Assembly: GCA_025056455.1 (NCBI GenBank)
Contig: JANWVY010000003.1
Span: forward strand, 340,519-404,518
Direction of reading: 5' to 3'
DNA from: Bryobacteraceae bacterium
GTDB lineage: Bacteria > Acidobacteriota > Terriglobia > Bryobacterales > Bryobacteraceae
DNA length: 64,000 bases
In this document: one piece after another, positions 45,333-54,500 of the stretch
How positions within the stretch are numbered: position 1 is the first letter of the stretch
How the letters are laid out: each line of letters opens with the position of its first letter
Made by a program: the position numbers and the translations under genes
Notes under the pieces: generated by a model
Database searches by the model: none
The model's input: the letters and a program-made list of their open reading frames with translations, nothing else
Told to the model about the DNA's origin: nothing

Positions 45333-46542
45333 AGAGCTCGCCACGGAATTGCTCCACCAGTGTTTGCGCGGAGAAAACTACTCATCTGAGTTGTTGCGGA
45401 CTCTCGTGAGCCTGGCGCAAAGCCCGAACCTGGTGGAAGCGCAGAGGGCAAGCAGCGCGCTGTTTGGGATTGTGGCCGAAGGTTTAGCCGACCAGTTTGA
45501 GCCCCGGCTGTGCGATAGCTACGCTGCAATGTTTTCGGAGGTTCTCGCTTGGGCCCTCGCGGATTTTGAATCGAGCCAGTTGCGAGCGCGTTACCAACGC
45601 GTGCGGCAGCCACGCCGGTTTTCAGGGCGCGGGGATTCCATCCGGGAAATCTTTGTGCTGTCGCGCGTCACGCTGGGAGCAGACATCGCGGTTACAAGCT
45701 TGTGCCTGGCGGCGATGAAACAAAGGTTTCCGGGCGCGCGGCTACATTTCGTTGGACCTCGAAAGAACTATGAGCTGTTTGAGGGAGACCGGGAGATCGC
45801 GCACGCACCGCTTTGCTACCGAAGGCAAGGCACTTTGCTCGAACGCTTGTCTAGCTTTTTCGAGCTGAAGGCGCTCGTGGATCGGGCCGGCGTGCTGGTG
45901 GTGGATCCGGATAGCCGGCTGACCCAACTCGGTTTGCTGCCAATCTGCGCCGAAGAGAACTACTTCTTCTTTGAATCCCGCGGCTATGGGGGGCAGGGAC
46001 ACGAAAATTTGTCACAGTTGACGGGGCGGTGGCTTGAGGAAACGTTTTCGGTTGGCAGGATCCAGGCATTTTTAGCACCTGCTGAATCGCTTCCGCCAGC
46101 AGATATCACAGTGAGCCTAGGAGTTGGGGAAAATCCAGCCAAGCGCATTGAGGATCCGTTCGAGCGGCGGCTCCTCGAACATCTGGCGGGAAAAAGGCGC
46201 TCGATTCTGATTGATCGCGGCGGCAGCCCGGAGGAAGCCGCGCGAGTCAACCGCGCCATCGATGGCTTGCCTCAAATTCGCGCCTGGAGCGGCGCGTTTG
46301 CTCCGTTTGCCGGGGCCGTCGCTCGTTCGAAGCTATACGTGGGCTACGACTCAGCGGGCCAGCATGTGGCCGCAGCAAGCGGTACACCGCTTCTTACGGT
46401 GTTTGCAGGATACCCATGCCAGCGAATGTTCGAGCGCTGGCAACCGCACGGGCCGGGTCCCAAACGTGTCTTGCAAGTATCCAATCCCGACCCGGCGGTG
46501 ACCTACGAGGCAGCGGCGCGCGCCATCGATGAACTCTTGTGA
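45313..46542 (+). CDS. GT9-like (heptosyltransferase-type) glycosyltransferase
   Basis: 409 residues, TTG start at 45313 inside the end of mtnP. The C-terminal half resembles ADP-heptose:LPS heptosyltransferases (GT9): SLGVGENPAKRIEDPFERRLLEHL, RRSILIDRGGSPEEAARVN, and SKLYVGYDSAGQHVAAASGTPLLTVFAG, the last matching the conserved D-S-G-x-x-H-x-A-A donor motif. The N-terminal ~95 residues are an extra helical segment not typical for GT9. The acceptor is not known. It ends the desulfurase-mnmA-mtnP operon, 16 bp from the convergent TonB receptor gene. Confidence 0.82.
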   Translation: MASISPEELATELLHQCLRGENYSSELLRTLVSLAQSPNLVEAQRASSALFGIVAEGLADQFEPRLCDSYAAMFSEVLAWALADFESSQLRARYQRVRQPRRFSGRGDSIREIFVLSRVTLGADIAVTSLCLAAMKQRFPGARLHFVGPRKNYELFEGDREIAHAPLCYRRQGTLLERLSSFFELKALVDRAGVLVVDPDSRLTQLGLLPICAEENYFFFESRGYGGQGHENLSQLTGRWLEETFSVGRIQAFLAPAESLPPADITVSLGVGENPAKRIEDPFERRLLEHLAGKRRSILIDRGGSPEEAARVNRAIDGLPQIRAWSGAFAPFAGAVARSKLYVGYDSAGQHVAAASGTPLLTVFAGYPCQRMFERWQPHGPGPKRVLQVSNPDPAVTYEAAARAIDELL

Positions 46543-46558
46543 GCAGGCGGCGCCGCGT

Positions 46559-49500
46559 TCAGAAGGAAAGCTTCAGCGCGAGCTGGATCACCCGCCAGCT
46601 TTCGCCGTTCTGGTTGACGCTCGCCGAGCTAGCGGTCGATAGAGTGACGCAGCAGGCCTGACCGAACAATCCGGAAGTGATTGCCGGGGAGCCGACACTG
46701 GCGTCGCGGGGGTTGCGGAAGTTTGGATGGTTGAGAGCGTTGAACAGTTCGGTTCGGAAAACCAAGCGAACACGCTCGCTGATTTGGAAGCCCTTGGAGA
46801 TGCCCGCATCGAGATTCCAGTAGCTCGGGCCTTGGAAAACGTTTCGTCCGATGCCCAAGCCACCGGGCTCCGGCAGCACGAAATCATTGGTGTCGGCGAA
46901 GAAGACCGGGCCAACGACACCAGGACGGCTTTGGAGCCGAGCTTTGGGCAGCGGGGCGCCAGGACGCAGAGCAGCACGGGACTGGGCCGTGGAGTTGTGC
47001 GAGAGAACACCGGAACGCACGGTGAAAGGTTCTCCCGATTGATAGGTGTAGATGCCGTTGATACTCCATCCGCCGACGACAAGGTTGAGCGCGCGGTTGG
47101 CGTTGCCAAGCAGCGCCTTACCCCGGCCGAAAGGCAATTCGTAAATGCCGGTGATGTTGACCACGTGGCGTTGATCGAAATCCGAGCGTGCGCGTTCGTT
47201 TCGATAGTTGCGGCCATCGGCAGGAGTCCGGGCGTTGGTGGTCGTCAGGCCGCCACCGACGGTGGCGAGAACGGGATCGATGGAGAGCACGTCGATCGAT
47301 TTTCCAAGCGTGTAAGCACCGTTCAGAAGAAGGCCGGCACGGTCAAAGCGCTTGCGCAGGGTGAGCTGGGCCGCGTGGTAGTTGGAATCGGCTCCATTAT
47401 CAATCATGAGGATCTGGGCGAATTGCGGGTTGGGGCGGAAGCCGGCCGCAAGGGTCGCTTGCTCGAGTCTTCCGGCCATGTTGCCAGCCGCGTTCTGGCC
47501 GAGATCGGTGACGGAAGCAGCGCTGTTGGCGAAGGCTGAGGTCATGACACCGCGCTGGATCAAAGGTACTGGTGACGCACCGGGACAAGCGTTTCCGTTA
47601 GGGAGCGTGCCATCTGGTCGACAACCGCCTCCAAGGGCCAGGTTGCGCTGCATAGCGAGGAACGAGGGCAAGATGCCATCCGGACTGATCTGGTTGGCAT
47701 CCCAGGAGCGGAACAAGCGAATGCCCCGGCGGCCGACATATCCCACGCTCAGCACATAGGAGCCGGGCAGCTCGCGCTGGATGGTGAAGTTCCACATATG
47801 CACCGTAGGCATTTTCAAGTTTTGATCGAAGACGCGAGCGGGGGGCGCATTGGCGGAGACTTGTGCTGGCGGGGTGAGGAAGGAAGAAGGTTTCACGTTC
47901 GGCGGGTTCATTTCGTTGGGGAACCCAGCTCCGAGGCGAATGTCCGGCACGGGCTGGCAGCCTGGGGTGGTCACGAGCGCGCCACCAGCGCCAGAGAACT
48001 GAGAGCTGCAACGGAAGGTCTGGCCAGGAACGGCAGCGGCTACGCTGGTGACCTGGAAGGTGTTGAGGGCATCAAAAGCAATGCCGTAGCCGGCGCGAAT
48101 CACCATTTTAGAGGCTTTGCCGGGGGCCCAGGTCACACCGAGACGGGGAGCCAGGGCCGTGGTGTTGAAGTTCTGAAACCAGCGCTTAGCAGGTACAAAC
48201 GTCACCGGGCCTTCCCGGCCATCGATCGATTTGTTTGGCACATAGACCCGCCCGCCGGCTTCCGTTGGAGGCGTATTCAACTCCCAGCGCAGCCCAAGGC
48301 TCAGGGTGACGTTGCGCCGGACTTTCCACTCGTCTTGCGCATAGAAATGAAATTGTTTGGTGCGCTGCCCTTGCGCCCAGAGCGTCACCTTGTCGCCGGA
48401 GCGGAAGGGGAGGAAAGTGTCTGAACGAAGATCTCCCATAAAGACTTGGGTCAAGCCGGCCGGAATGCCGAGCAGGTCGTTCACCATGCCTTGCAGGCGG
48501 TTTAAATCCACCGCCGAAATACCCGGGGTCGTGGCGGAAACTTGGGCCGGAAAATTGAAGCCGACCGGCGGCCGCACGGTGCGAGACAGCGAGATTGAGG
48601 GTGTCAGGCTGGTGCCGCCGACATCTCCGCGCTGGTCATTGTGTTGGTAAAAACGCATACTTGCGCCGAAGCGTAGAACATGTTTTCCGGTCAGGAAACT
48701 GAGATTTTCGTTGATCTGCGGCGTGGTGACGGTGCGCGCCGTACGCGGGTTGGCCGTATAGTCGACGTCGGAGTTGTTGAAGGTGAAACGGGGGGTGTTA
48801 GGGAACAAGGGGTTCGCTTCGCCTTGCGTGAAAAGGAACCGCCAACGGGAAAAGCCCAAGGTAAGCTCGTTTACCAGGCGCGGCGAGAGCACGCTGCGAA
48901 CGCCAATTGCTAAATTTCGCGCTGGTCGGAAAACTTCGCCGCGCGGCGGAAAACCCGGAATCACGACCGGCCTGCCATTTAAGGGATCGCCGCCGAGAGT
49001 GTCTTGATCGGCGTGGAGGTAACGGCCAAAAACCGAGTGCTTCGAGTTGATGGTGTGGTCGATGCGGAACATCCAATGGGGCCCGCGTACACGCACGGGA
49101 GTATTCCACTGGTAAATGCCAGTATTCAATCCGTCGCCAGCGTTATAACTATTGGGGGCAGGATACCTGCCGAGCACAGCTTTCACGGCGGAGTCCATTC
49201 CAATCCTCAACGGGTCATTGGCAAAAACGTTGTAACTAGCTACGCAGTTGCTATCGCCGGGTCCCGTGCAATTGCGAATGCCCGGGGCGAGGTTGCCGGT
49301 GGCGGGATCGACCAGTAAGGGAGAATTCTGGGTAATGCGCTGTCCGTTGATGAAAAGCGGATTGAGTGGGTCAACGACGAAGTAACGGAAGATGCCAGAT
49401 AGGGCGGTGGGAGTGTAGAGGTCGACCGATTCGCCGAAGGCTTTGTCGACGGGATCGGCGAAATTGACTTTTTGCCCTTGCCAGCTGCCGAAGAAGAAAG

Positions 49501-50377
49501 TTCTGTTTTTGCGGATGGGACCGCCGAGTTCAAAGCCATACTGGTTGAGCTGGATCACGGGTTTGGGAGAGCCTTGAGCAGCGGCGAAAAATTCCTGGGC
49601 GTTCAAAGCCGTATTGCGGAAGAATTCAAACAAAGTGCCGTGAAATTCATTGGTGCCGGACCGTGTGGCGATGGCCACGTTCGCGCCGGAGTTGCGGCCC
49701 TCTTCGGCGGTGGGATTCTGCGTGGTGACTTTGAACTCCTGAACGTTGTCAGGATTGAGGCGGAAGATATTGTTGATGGGGTTGGGATTCGTAGATTCGT
49801 TGGACTCAATGCCATCGATAGTGACGTTGACGGCTGTGGAGCGGGCGCCGTTGACGTTGATCGTATTGCCGGAGCGCTGTGTCACACCCGGCTCATACAT
49901 CAAGAGATTGAGCGGGTTGCGCCCGTTGAGCGGGAGGGAGACGATGGCCTTCTGCTCGACCACGTTGCCCAGCGTCGCGGAGGAAGTTTGGAGCACTTCG
50001 GAGGAAGCGGTGACCTGCACGCTTTCGGAAGCGGCGCCGACCTCAAGCTGGATGTTGACCGCGAGCGGCGTGTTGACCTGAACGATATTGCCCGAGCGAA
50101 TGGCCACTTTAAAGCCAGGGGCCTCCACGCGGATGGTGTAGCTACCAACGGGAATAGCGGGAAAGGCGTACACGCCAGCCTCGGTGGTGTTCTGCTTCCA
50201 AACAACACCGGTCGCCTCGTTCGTGAGGGTGACGCTGGCTCCGGGAACAACGGCGCCGCTGCTATCGGTCACGACACCATTGATCTGGGATGTGGAGATT
50301 TGCGCCCGAGCCCCGGAAAAGCAAGCCACAAGCGCGAACAAAAGGATAAGCCATCTAGACATCTGCGAGTACCTCAT
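46559..50377 (-). CDS. Second Oar-like TonB-dependent receptor
   Basis: 1272 residues. A signal peptide (WLILLFALVACFSGARAQ) is followed by a carboxypeptidase-regulatory-like domain (about 26-120: INGVVTDSSGAVVPGASVTL, VYAFPAIPVGSYTIRVEAPGFK). Then come the plug (LNGRNPLNLLMYEPGVTQRSG, RSTAVNVTIDGIESNEST, EEGRNSGANVAIATRSGTN) and a very long beta-barrel with FRTELFNALNHPNFRNP near the end. It is about 200 residues longer than the receptor at 22001 and differs in the plug, so it is a separate paralogue. The promoter region holds a CTGTCA/TGACAG dyad. Confidence 0.93.
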   Translation of the reverse strand: MRYSQMSRWLILLFALVACFSGARAQISTSQINGVVTDSSGAVVPGASVTLTNEATGVVWKQNTTEAGVYAFPAIPVGSYTIRVEAPGFKVAIRSGNIVQVNTPLAVNIQLEVGAASESVQVTASSEVLQTSSATLGNVVEQKAIVSLPLNGRNPLNLLMYEPGVTQRSGNTINVNGARSTAVNVTIDGIESNESTNPNPINNIFRLNPDNVQEFKVTTQNPTAEEGRNSGANVAIATRSGTNEFHGTLFEFFRNTALNAQEFFAAAQGSPKPVIQLNQYGFELGGPIRKNRTFFFGSWQGQKVNFADPVDKAFGESVDLYTPTALSGIFRYFVVDPLNPLFINGQRITQNSPLLVDPATGNLAPGIRNCTGPGDSNCVASYNVFANDPLRIGMDSAVKAVLGRYPAPNSYNAGDGLNTGIYQWNTPVRVRGPHWMFRIDHTINSKHSVFGRYLHADQDTLGGDPLNGRPVVIPGFPPRGEVFRPARNLAIGVRSVLSPRLVNELTLGFSRWRFLFTQGEANPLFPNTPRFTFNNSDVDYTANPRTARTVTTPQINENLSFLTGKHVLRFGASMRFYQHNDQRGDVGGTSLTPSISLSRTVRPPVGFNFPAQVSATTPGISAVDLNRLQGMVNDLLGIPAGLTQVFMGDLRSDTFLPFRSGDKVTLWAQGQRTKQFHFYAQDEWKVRRNVTLSLGLRWELNTPPTEAGGRVYVPNKSIDGREGPVTFVPAKRWFQNFNTTALAPRLGVTWAPGKASKMVIRAGYGIAFDALNTFQVTSVAAAVPGQTFRCSSQFSGAGGALVTTPGCQPVPDIRLGAGFPNEMNPPNVKPSSFLTPPAQVSANAPPARVFDQNLKMPTVHMWNFTIQRELPGSYVLSVGYVGRRGIRLFRSWDANQISPDGILPSFLAMQRNLALGGGCRPDGTLPNGNACPGASPVPLIQRGVMTSAFANSAASVTDLGQNAAGNMAGRLEQATLAAGFRPNPQFAQILMIDNGADSNYHAAQLTLRKRFDRAGLLLNGAYTLGKSIDVLSIDPVLATVGGGLTTTNARTPADGRNYRNERARSDFDQRHVVNITGIYELPFGRGKALLGNANRALNLVVGGWSINGIYTYQSGEPFTVRSGVLSHNSTAQSRAALRPGAPLPKARLQSRPGVVGPVFFADTNDFVLPEPGGLGIGRNVFQGPSYWNLDAGISKGFQISERVRLVFRTELFNALNHPNFRNPRDASVGSPAITSGLFGQACCVTLSTASSASVNQNGESWRVIQLALKLSF

Positions 50378-50410
50378 TCCGTTTGAGCTGGTAAGCGGGA
50401 CTTGGCTTAG

Positions 50411-50444
50411 CTGTCAGTATACGGGATTTTGACAGAACGCTAAA
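50411..50444 (-). promoter_or_regulatory. Candidate receptor promoter with CTGTCA/TGACAG operator
   Basis: On the minus strand TTAGCG (50444-50439), 17-bp spacer and TATACT (50421-50416) form a plausible promoter for the Oar-like receptor, about 35-40 nt upstream of its ATG. An inverted repeat CTGTCA (50411-50416) and TGACAG (50430-50435), with 13 bp between arms, covers the -10 box and part of the spacer. That is the position expected for a repressor site. Confidence 0.4.
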
Positions 50445-50581
50445 AGGCAGCTCGGAGCAGGAATGCGGGAGTGGAGCGATCAAACTCGCCGTTGGTACTT
50501 GCGACGGAAATGGCAGGTCGGACAAGTCTTTCCAAGGATTGGAGCTGGGTGGCTGGCAAGCGGTGCGATAATGAGGCTTTG

Positions 50582-51367
50582 ATGGCGAATCCGTATCTTG
50601 AGCAGCTTTTTTCTCTGTCTGGCCAGATTGGCGTGGTGATTGGGGGGACAGGAGTTTTAGGCGGCGCGATGTGCGAAGGCCTGGCGCGGGCAGGAGCGCA
50701 TGTGGTTGTGGCGGGACGCTCGCGCGAGCGCGGTGAGCAGCGAGTGGCGTCGATCACCGCCCAGGGAGGATCGGCTGAATACCAGGAAGTGGATGTGACG
50801 GAGCGGGCCTCGATTGAGGCCTTGCGCGACCGGGTGGTGGCGGCTCATGGCAAGGTCGATATCCTCGTCAACTGCGCTGGGGTGAATTCCGCCACGCCCT
50901 ACGAGGAAATTCGCGACGAGGACTGGGATCGAGTTTTCGTAACGAATTTGAAAGCGACACATTGGGGCTGCCAGCTATTCGCCCCGCTTATGGCCTCGCA
51001 ACCCGACGGCGGGAGTATTGTGAACATTGGTAGCGTGACGGCGCATTTGCCGCTGTCGCGCGTTTTCGCCTACTCGGCGTCCAAGGCGGCGGTGGTGAAT
51101 CTCTCCAAGAACGTGGCGCGCGAGTACGCGCAGCGAAAGGTGCGCGTCAACACGCTATGTCCCGGCTTTTTTCCCGCCGAGCAGAACCGGAAGATCCTGG
51201 ATCCGACGCGTGTGGCCAACATTCTGTCGCAAACGCCGATGGGACGTTTTGGGGAACCGCAGGAGCTCGTTGGCGCCTTGTTGCTGCTGTGCTCACGGGT
51301 GGCGGGCAGCTTTATGACCGGCGCAGAAATTTACGTGGACGGCGGTTTCACGGCCAATCGTTTCTGA
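50582..51367 (+). CDS. SDR-family sugar-acid/alcohol oxidoreductase
   Basis: 261 residues from ATG 50582. A complete classical short-chain dehydrogenase: cofactor motif GGTGVLGGAMCEGLA, NCAG, catalytic Ser in NIGSVTAH, Tyr and Lys in YSASKAAV, and a late ITG-like FMTGAEIYVDGGFTANRF. The opening NPYLEQLFSLSGQIGVVIGG resembles SDRs acting on D-mannonate/fructuronate or gluconate, but the substrate is not certain. Unlike the SDR at 11890 it has all catalytic residues. A GATAAT (50567-50572) lies 9 nt before the ATG with GAGG between, so its mRNA leader may be very short. Confidence 0.88.
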   Translation: MANPYLEQLFSLSGQIGVVIGGTGVLGGAMCEGLARAGAHVVVAGRSRERGEQRVASITAQGGSAEYQEVDVTERASIEALRDRVVAAHGKVDILVNCAGVNSATPYEEIRDEDWDRVFVTNLKATHWGCQLFAPLMASQPDGGSIVNIGSVTAHLPLSRVFAYSASKAAVVNLSKNVAREYAQRKVRVNTLCPGFFPAEQNRKILDPTRVANILSQTPMGRFGEPQELVGALLLLCSRVAGSFMTGAEIYVDGGFTANRF

Positions 51368-51430
51368 GCGCTGCCGAGGAGCCAGAAGTTCCCTTTGAGC
51401 AACGGAAGGTGTTGCGAGCTCGGGCGACAT

Positions 51431-51467
51431 GGCGCGGGTCGGCCCCCTCCGCGCAGGCTCCCGCGCC
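51431..51467. terminator. Bidirectional terminator-like hairpin
   Basis: GGCGCGGG (51431-51438) and CCCGCGCC (51460-51467) can form an 8-bp GC-rich stem with a 21-nt loop, in the 133-bp gap between the convergent SDR and metallopeptidase genes. There is only a short AT-rich stretch after it (AATTTT at 51474-51479). Confidence 0.4.
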
Positions 51468-51500
51468 TGGAAGAATTTTCACCGGTTTCCAGCGGGCTGT

Positions 51501-54500
51501 CTAGTTTGTTTCGCAGCGCGGCGTCTCGACGCGCACGGAATTGATGATGCCAGCCTTGATATTGAATTTTCCGGTTACCGTGCCGCTGTCGCGGCAAGGG
51601 GTCGTGTAGTTGTAGCGGATCGTGTAGGAATAATGATCGGCAACGGGAAGCCAAGTTTCGTAGGCGCCGTTTCGAGCCACCGACGTTCCCGTTTCCACCA
51701 CAGCTCCGGAAACGTTTGTGATCGTGATCGCATAGTCGTTGCACATTTGGTAGGACTGACCCATGCGATTGCGGATCAGCCGAAATACTTCAAATAAAAC
51801 CTCTGCCTTGGCGACTGGTGGTGTATCCGGGGCAACCACCGCCACGACCGAAGCCGTCAGGCGTTGAGCGGGCCATTGGACCGTCACTGTGACCTTGTAA
51901 TCGCCGGCACGGCTCCAACTTGTTTTGACATTGCGGCCGGTTGCCGTTTTCCCGTCGCCAAAGTCCCAGGTGTAGGTCGCATCTTGCGGAATATTGATGT
52001 TTTTCGTTGTGAATTCGTAGGTGGCTCCGATAACTCTTTTGCCGATGAAGGGTGGAGCAATCTCAAGTTTGGGATCGGCCAGGCCCATTTTGACGCGAAG
52101 AGTGCGGCGGGATTTGCTGGAGGGAGCGGGATCATAATGATTGTTCGCTACGCCCACAATGAGGGGCACTGACTTCTTATAAACTTCTTCGTCGGTGAGT
52201 AAGATCTCCTCGGTTCCAGGCTTCCAGTCAAGCAGACCTTTGGATCCGAAGACGAAGATATCCACGTCTGGGAGTTTCTCCAACAGTTGGACACTCAGGG
52301 CAGTGACATCGGTTAGCTCTGGGAAGCGGACGTTCTGACGTCCGGTGGGCAGAACGAAATCGTAAAAGCGGAAGGAGAGATCGCGTGCTTCGCCCCAGGT
52401 TTTGATGGTTTGCTCGCCGTCTTTGATGAGCTCGAACCTGAGCCAGTCCTCGAAGGGACGGAGCTGGTTGTTGTCTGGAAAGTTTGGATTGGGAAGCACG
52501 TTCCTGCTGAAGAGGGTCAGTGCGAAGGAGCGCCAGTGATGGGGCAGTTGGCTGTCACCGCCGATGAGCGGCAGCAAGGTCGCCCAAGGCTCCCGGTTTG
52601 CGTCGCGGGTTTCAAGCCACCTCCTGGGAATGCTCGTGTCGACAAAACGGCTGAGGTAGGTGATGAAGGACGAAGCTCCGTAGCCGTAATCACGAGCCTC
52701 GGTCTCCGGCACCCGGTTCGCACCTACGAGGAGAAATGCCGCGAGATTTTCATTCATCTCGCCTGGAATGAATTGCGATTCGTTCAAACCTAGGGGCTCA
52801 TACCAAACCGCTAAGGCCTCGTCCATCCACAGGCGCGGGTCTTGCCGCAAGTCAAACAAGCTTTGCTGGGGGCCGAACAAAGACTGCACAAGGTGCATGA
52901 TTTCGTGGGGGATGGCGCCGCGGTTTGCTTGACGGCTCTCTGCGGTCTCGAATTTTCTCCGGTTTAGGGTGATTTGACCGCCTCTGGTCTCACCCACCCC
53001 CGCAGGATTCTCTGTCTCGCCGATCGTAATGCGGATGGGATGCACGGGGAAGCCCAGTAAGTTGAGAGACTCGACGCGGGAAATCCGAGACATGACGTCA
53101 ATTCTGACCTCTGGAGACTGGAATTGTTGAAAAGCCTTTTCGGCTTGTTCCACGACCCAGATTGCAGCGTCTCGGTGGGAAAAGGGGTAAAAGACGACAA
53201 AGTTGCCTTCCGCACTAAGCAAGTTCAACCAGCCCCATAGCAGAGAAAATCGAAATTGCCGCGAGTAATTTGGTCTGTTTTGAGGCAGCGTTACAACTGC
53301 CGATTCGCCCGCGATCACCGCTGGATGCAGGTGCGTCACGGTTTGGTTCTTACCCAAGGAGTTAGGCGTGGCAAACTGAAGGAGAGCAACTGCATTGCCT
53401 TCTTTGGGTTGTGGCGCTGAAAGACGGTGGGATAGAGAAGCGACTTGGCGCTGCTTTGCGGAAGCCGGAAGGTGGATTTCGAGACCGCCGGAGTAAGCTT
53501 CTGGGAGACCTTCCAAGCGGTAGACTTCGCCATCAAGGGATTCTTCAAAGCCAGTTACCGGTTTGCCCGTCAGCAAGCTGATACGGCGGTTTTGTCCCCA
53601 ACTTTGCGAATTTTGCTTTGGAATGAAGACGCGCACGGGACCCGCTTGGAGCACGCCGCCCTCTACACCGACTTGTTGCGACGAAATCTCTCGCCAGGTA
53701 AAAACTGGCACACGAACCCGGGCTTTGCGGGGGCCATCGGTGGCGGTGACCACAAGGTGGGCGGAAGTAACGTCTGAAGGTCCTTCGCTGCGGACGATGA
53801 TTTGGAAAGTTTGCCCAGCAGGAACGCTTGGCGGATCGACCTTTGCTGATAGCCCTTCCACAGGAGGATCAAAGACGGCAGTAATCTGGTAGGGGCCAGG
53901 GGAGGTTGAGTTAACCTTGGCGGAAAACCGCTCGCTTGAGCCTTCCGAAAGATTGACGGAATCGACGTTCGTCTCCACTTGGTGCAGTTGGGGCGTCAAC
54001 TCGCCGTAGCTGACCACGGCCCGCACCATGAGGTTGGCGGCGGCGGTTTGAGTGTTGTCCGTGGTGAGGACAATGGGACCCGTGAAGGTTTTACCTCCAT
54101 CCAGGGAGCGAAACATCCGGTGATAGGGCTGACCGTTGGTGTCAATCGGGAAGGCCACACCCGTATGCGGATTTGGTGACTGAAAACCGACATAGACATC
54201 ACCAGATTCGATTGTCACTGGGCTTGGTAGCGTGAATTCGGTCCAGGCGCCGGGCGCCCCGAGTTTGATCGAGGAAGTCGATTCCAGCTGGGGGTTTAGG
54301 GGTGGGGAGCCGATGGCGCTGGGTTCTCGAAAAACGACCAACTGAACCGTTTTGCCCTCTGGGGAGGGCTGAGCCGTCATGCTTTGCACCCAGATTCGAA
54401 CCTTGGTGAGACGTGCGGGATAGCGGGGTGGAGTCAAGCGATTGACATAGATGTAGCCATCGCGGAGAAAACCGCCTTCGGCCGTTCCGTCGTCGGTACG

